Shown: positions 8,927 through 10,564 of the stretch, one piece after another | How positions within the stretch are numbered: position 1 is the first letter of the stretch | Layout of the letters: every line of letters begins with the position of its first letter | Source of the DNA: JAKFFN01 sp036675025 | GTDB taxonomy: Bacteria; Sumerlaeota; Sumerlaeia; Sumerlaeales; Sumerlaeaceae | Reading direction: 5' to 3' | NCBI GenBank assembly: GCA_036675025.1 | Contig: JAKFFN010000097.1 | Location: 1 to 10,564, forward strand | DNA length: 10,564 nucleotides | The notes under the pieces: generated by a model | What the model was told of the DNA's origin: nothing | What the model saw: the letters and a program-made list of their open reading frames with translations, nothing else | The model's database searches: none | Made by a program: the position numbers and the translations under genes

Positions 8927-9424
8927 ATGTTGAACATCAACCGGGTCATGATAACCGGTCGCCTCACCCGCGAACCGGAAACGAAATATCTTCCCAGCGG
9001 CCTTGCCGTTACTAACCTGTCAATCGCGTCTAACCGCCGGTTTCAGGTAAACAACGAATGGCGTGAGGAAACTTCGTTCTTTGATATCGAGACTTTCGGC
9101 AAGCTCGCCGAACGTCTTGCGGAAACGCTACGCAAAGGTCAGCCTGTTTATGTAGAAGGCCGGCTCAAGCAGGAGTCATGGGAACGCGATGGACAGAAAC
9201 AGTCCAAGGTTCGCATCTCTGCCGACAGCGTCAAGCCGTTCGATGTCCCGCAGCGCGGCCAGCAGGGCGAACAGGGTGGCGAGTCAGACTCTTATCAGGA
9301 TTCATCCTCATTCCAGTCACAGGCTCCCCGCCAGCAGTCTGCCCCGCCTCAGCGCGCGGCATCCCCGTCTGATAACCTCAACTTTGATTCAGGATCCAAC
9401 GTCAGCGACGACGTACCCTTTTAA
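8927..9424 (+). CDS. ssb: Single-stranded DNA-binding protein (SSB)
   Basis: SSB coats single-stranded DNA in replication, repair and recombination and recruits partner proteins through its C-terminal tip. The 165-residue product has an OB-fold over residues 1-106: N-R-V-M-I-T-G-R-L-T-R-E-P-E (5-18), S-F-F-D-I-E-T-F-G-K-L-A-E (50-62) and G-Q-P-V-Y-V-E-G-R-L (71-80). A Gln/Ser/Gly/Pro-rich linker follows at about 107-155, then an acidic tip ending D-D-V-P-F, the standard interaction peptide. Length is typical. AAAGGGAA (8910-8917) serves as Shine-Dalgarno. Its position between rpsF and rpsR is the common bacterial arrangement, coupling SSB supply to ribosomal protein synthesis. Confidence 0.97.
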   Translation: MLNINRVMITGRLTREPETKYLPSGLAVTNLSIASNRRFQVNNEWREETSFFDIETFGKLAERLAETLRKGQPVYVEGRLKQESWERDGQKQSKVRISADSVKPFDVPQRGQQGEQGGESDSYQDSSSFQSQAPRQQSAPPQRAASPSDNLNFDSGSNVSDDVPF

Positions 9425-9481
9425 CCCCTCTCTAACCCATAACCCAGGGCCGCCGTAACAGCAAGTCACTTACAGCGTCCC

Positions 9482-9509
9482 CCGGGGCAATCTCGCAAAA
9501 CTGCCCCGG
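9482..9509 (+). promoter_or_regulatory. Perfect hairpin just upstream of the rpsR Shine-Dalgarno
   Basis: CCGGGGCA (9482-9489) pairs perfectly with TGCCCCGG (9502-9509) around a 12-base loop. The 3' arm ends 6 bases before the GAGGAG Shine-Dalgarno of rpsR, in the 104-base ssb-rpsR spacer. No T run follows, so it is not a terminator. It could be an RNA processing site or a translational control element for rpsR; its function is inferred from position only. Confidence 0.5.
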
Positions 9510-9528
9510 TCCAATGAGGAGAAAACCA

Positions 9529-9927
9529 ATGAGCGAAGATATCACCCAGGCAGCCCCTGAAGCTGCGCCCGCAGCCCCGGCTGCCGCCCCTGAAGCTGCG
9601 CCTGCAGCAGCCCCGGCTGCTCCTGCACAAGCTGATTCGACACAAACTGCTCGTCCTTCCACACCTTACGAAGGTCAGCAGACCCGTCGCCCCTCCGGTG
9701 GCGGTGGTGGACGCCGCTTTTCCCGTCGTAAAGTCTGCCAGTTCTGCGCAGACAAAGTCGACTACATTGACTACAAAGATACCAAGCGTATCCGCAAGTT
9801 CATGACCGACCGCGGCAAGATTCTACCCCGTCGCATCACCGGCAACTGCGCCGCACACCAGCGCATGCTCACCAACGCTATCAAACGCGCCCGCGTGGTA
9901 GCACTGGTCCCCTTCAAGTCCGAATAA
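9529..9927 (+). CDS. rpsR: 30S ribosomal protein S18 with Ala/Pro-rich N-terminal extension
   Basis: S18 is the platform protein that pairs with S6. I chose ATG 9529 (132 residues) because GAGGAG (9516-9521) is a good Shine-Dalgarno 7 bases upstream; an ATG at 9514 overlaps that site. The S18 core starts near residue 62 (R-R-F-S-R-R-K-V-C-Q-F-C) and runs to the end with D-Y-K-D-T-K-R-I-R-K-F (81-91), R-G-K-I-L-P-R-R-I-T-G (95-105) and the closing A-R-V-V-A-L-V-P-F (121-129). C70, C73, C107 and H110 form a probable zinc site, the metal-binding form of S18. Residues 8-35 are an Ala/Pro/Glu repeat from a duplicated DNA segment, followed by a Gly-rich hinge (57-61). Most S18 proteins are about 70-90 residues, so the ~60-residue extension is unusual. 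rplI, often the next gene, is absent. Confidence 0.96.
   Translation: MSEDITQAAPEAAPAAPAAAPEAAPAAAPAAPAQADSTQTARPSTPYEGQQTRRPSGGGGGRRFSRRKVCQFCADKVDYIDYKDTKRIRKFMTDRGKILPRRITGNCAAHQRMLTNAIKRARVVALVPFKSE
9553..9621 (+). repeat. Tandem duplication inside rpsR (33 and 36 nt)
   Basis: Unit 1 at 9553-9585 and unit 2 at 9586-9621 both start GCCCCTGAAGCTGCGCC and differ by a few silent changes and one extra GCA codon. They encode two copies of an A-P-E-A-A-P-A-A block, giving the low-complexity N terminus of S18. Confidence 0.8.
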
Positions 9928-9969
9928 CCATCTGAGGGTAACCTCAACAATTCGTGCAACGAAACCCAT

Positions 9970-10010
9970 TCGTGCACGTGCACACATCCCGTGCACGTGC
10001 ACGATTTTTT
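9970..10010 (+). terminator. Rho-independent terminator of the rpsF-ssb-rpsR operon
   Basis: A 14-bp perfect stem (9970-9983 with 9991-10004) has a 7-base loop and is followed by six T residues (10005-10010). Each arm contains GTGCACGTGCAC, which is itself a perfect palindrome, so the site carries four GTGCAC copies. Confidence 0.93.
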
Positions 10011-10163
10011 ATGTAATTCTGATTTTGCGCACAACCACACCCTTCTGGACTGCTGGTGGCTTGCCACCGCTTTGCGATAGCTAGATCAGATCGATTATCA
10101 CCAAATCACCGGTCTAAAGTTGTACTCATAATGTTTGCAATCGCGGAGATTTCTCCAGACTCC

Positions 10164-10219
10164 CTTTATCCTTTCTCCGTTTTCCGTTTTCCGTCCTCCG
10201 TTCTCGATTCTCTGTTTTT
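10164..10219 (+). repeat. Degenerate 7-nt tandem array, consensus CGTTYTC (8 units)
   Basis: Eight heptamers in unbroken register start at 10164, 10171, 10178, 10185, 10192, 10199, 10206 and 10213. The best conserved are CGTTTTC (twice), CGTCCTC and CGTTCTC; the flanking ones (CTTTATC, CTTTCTC, GATTCTC, TGTTTTT) are more diverged. The array ends 54 bases before tRNA-Val. Confidence 0.8.
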
Positions 10220-10273
10220 CCTTCATGAATTTTTCCGCCCCACCCGCTGCATACGTATCACGCAACACGGTTT

Positions 10274-10349
10274 GGGTGAATAGCTCAGCTGGGAGAGCGC
10301 CAGCCTTACAAGCTGGATGTCGGGGGTTCGATCCCCTCTTCACCCACCA
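10274..10349 (+). tRNA. tRNA-Val (anticodon UAC)
   Basis: A full cloverleaf. The acceptor GGGTGAA (10274-10280) pairs with TTCACCC (10339-10345). The D stem is GCTC/GAGC (10283-10286 with 10295-10298). The anticodon stem CCAGC/GCTGG encloses the loop CTTACAA, with anticodon TAC at 10307-10309. The T stem GGGGG/CCCTC has one G-U pair and the T loop is TTCGATC. The discriminator is A, and CCA is encoded at 10347-10349. It reads GUA, and by wobble or modification other GUN codons. Confidence 0.97.
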
Positions 10350-10366
10350 TTTCTTTCTCAACCAAA

Positions 10367-10394
10367 ACCGGCCTCAATTGGCCGGTATTTTTTT
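10367..10394 (+). terminator. Rho-independent terminator after tRNA-Val
   Basis: ACCGGCC (10367-10373) pairs with GGCCGGT (10380-10386) around a 6-base loop, followed by A and seven T residues. It suggests tRNA-Val and tRNA-Asp are separately transcribed. Confidence 0.88.
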
Positions 10395-10469
10395 CGGCCA
10401 AAAAGCTGAAAAAAGAGAAGTTCGCAGAATGAATTGGTAACCCGAATCGTATATGCACCAGACCCGAGC

Positions 10470-10546
<77 letters not shown>

Positions 10547-10564
10547 CTTTTTCCCTTTCCCCGC

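Larger units (their letters stand above)
9928..10273. other. Spacer between rpsR and tRNA-Val
   Basis: This 346-base spacer has no gene that I can support. It contains a TGAGG-GTAA-CCTCA hairpin (9933-9946) just after the rpsR stop, the operon terminator (9970-10010), a GGTGG-CTTG-CCACC hairpin (10055-10068), and a pyrimidine-rich heptamer array (10164-10219). The tRNA promoter should lie in its second half but I could not identify it. Confidence 0.6.

Noticed and set aside
9514..9528. Upstream ATG for rpsR adding five residues
   Set aside because: This ATG overlaps the GAGGAG Shine-Dalgarno that is correctly spaced for ATG 9529, and it has no site of its own.
9432..9662. Small minus-strand Ala/Gly-rich frame over the rpsR 5' end
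   Set aside because: It is the complement of the Ala/Pro-coding duplication in rpsR and has no start signal.
4824..10219. Heptamer arrays as a CRISPR array
   Set aside because: The units are 7 bases, contiguous and degenerate, without spacers of regular length, and no cas gene is present.
10450..10455. TATATG as a promoter of tRNA-Asp
   Set aside because: Its position is plausible as a -10 element, but no -35-like hexamer lies 16-18 bases upstream, so it is not annotated as a promoter.

Overview
The window looks like chromosome from a free-living, polysaccharide-degrading bacterium, probably of the PVC group (Verrucomicrobiota, perhaps Kiritimatiellota). This is inferred from a secreted iduronate-2-sulfatase-like enzyme, a large secreted heparinase II/III-type lyase with a cysteine cluster, and spacers carrying degenerate short-period repeats, all beside ordinary bacterial translation genes. 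No marker here fixes the taxonomy, and no phage, transposase or CRISPR array is visible.

Layout, left to right. Positions 1-785 (minus) hold the 5' part of a GT39-type membrane glycosyltransferase gene that leaves the window; its outermost ~140 bases do not look like the rest of the gene and may be a junction. A sulfatase gene (811-2256, minus) lies 25 bases upstream of it, apparently in one transcription unit. A 295-base divergent spacer leads to a solitary fusA (2552-4672, plus), which ends in a very strong bidirectional terminator shared with the convergent heparinase-like gene (4857-8042, minus). A 464-base divergent spacer follows, with repeats, a potential G-quadruplex and a structured leader. 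It feeds the rpsF-ssb-rpsR operon (8507-9927, plus), closed by a terminator built from GTGCAC palindromes. The right end carries tRNA-Val(UAC), its terminator, and tRNA-Asp(GUC).

Functionally there are two interleaved themes. The first is translation and DNA maintenance: EF-G, ribosomal proteins S6 and S18, SSB and two tRNAs. The second is breakdown of sulfated or uronate-containing polysaccharides, by a sulfatase that would remove sulfate esters and a lyase that would cleave the backbone, both apparently exported.

The most unusual material is not protein-coding. Three spacers contain degenerate tandem arrays with an exact 7-nucleotide period but a different consensus in each, and two of these sit next to GGCGAAGCC-type mini-hairpins. 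Other points of interest are a possible S6:S18 autoregulatory leader over the rpsF Shine-Dalgarno, a perfect hairpin just before the rpsR Shine-Dalgarno, and an Ala/Pro-rich, internally duplicated N-terminal extension on S18.
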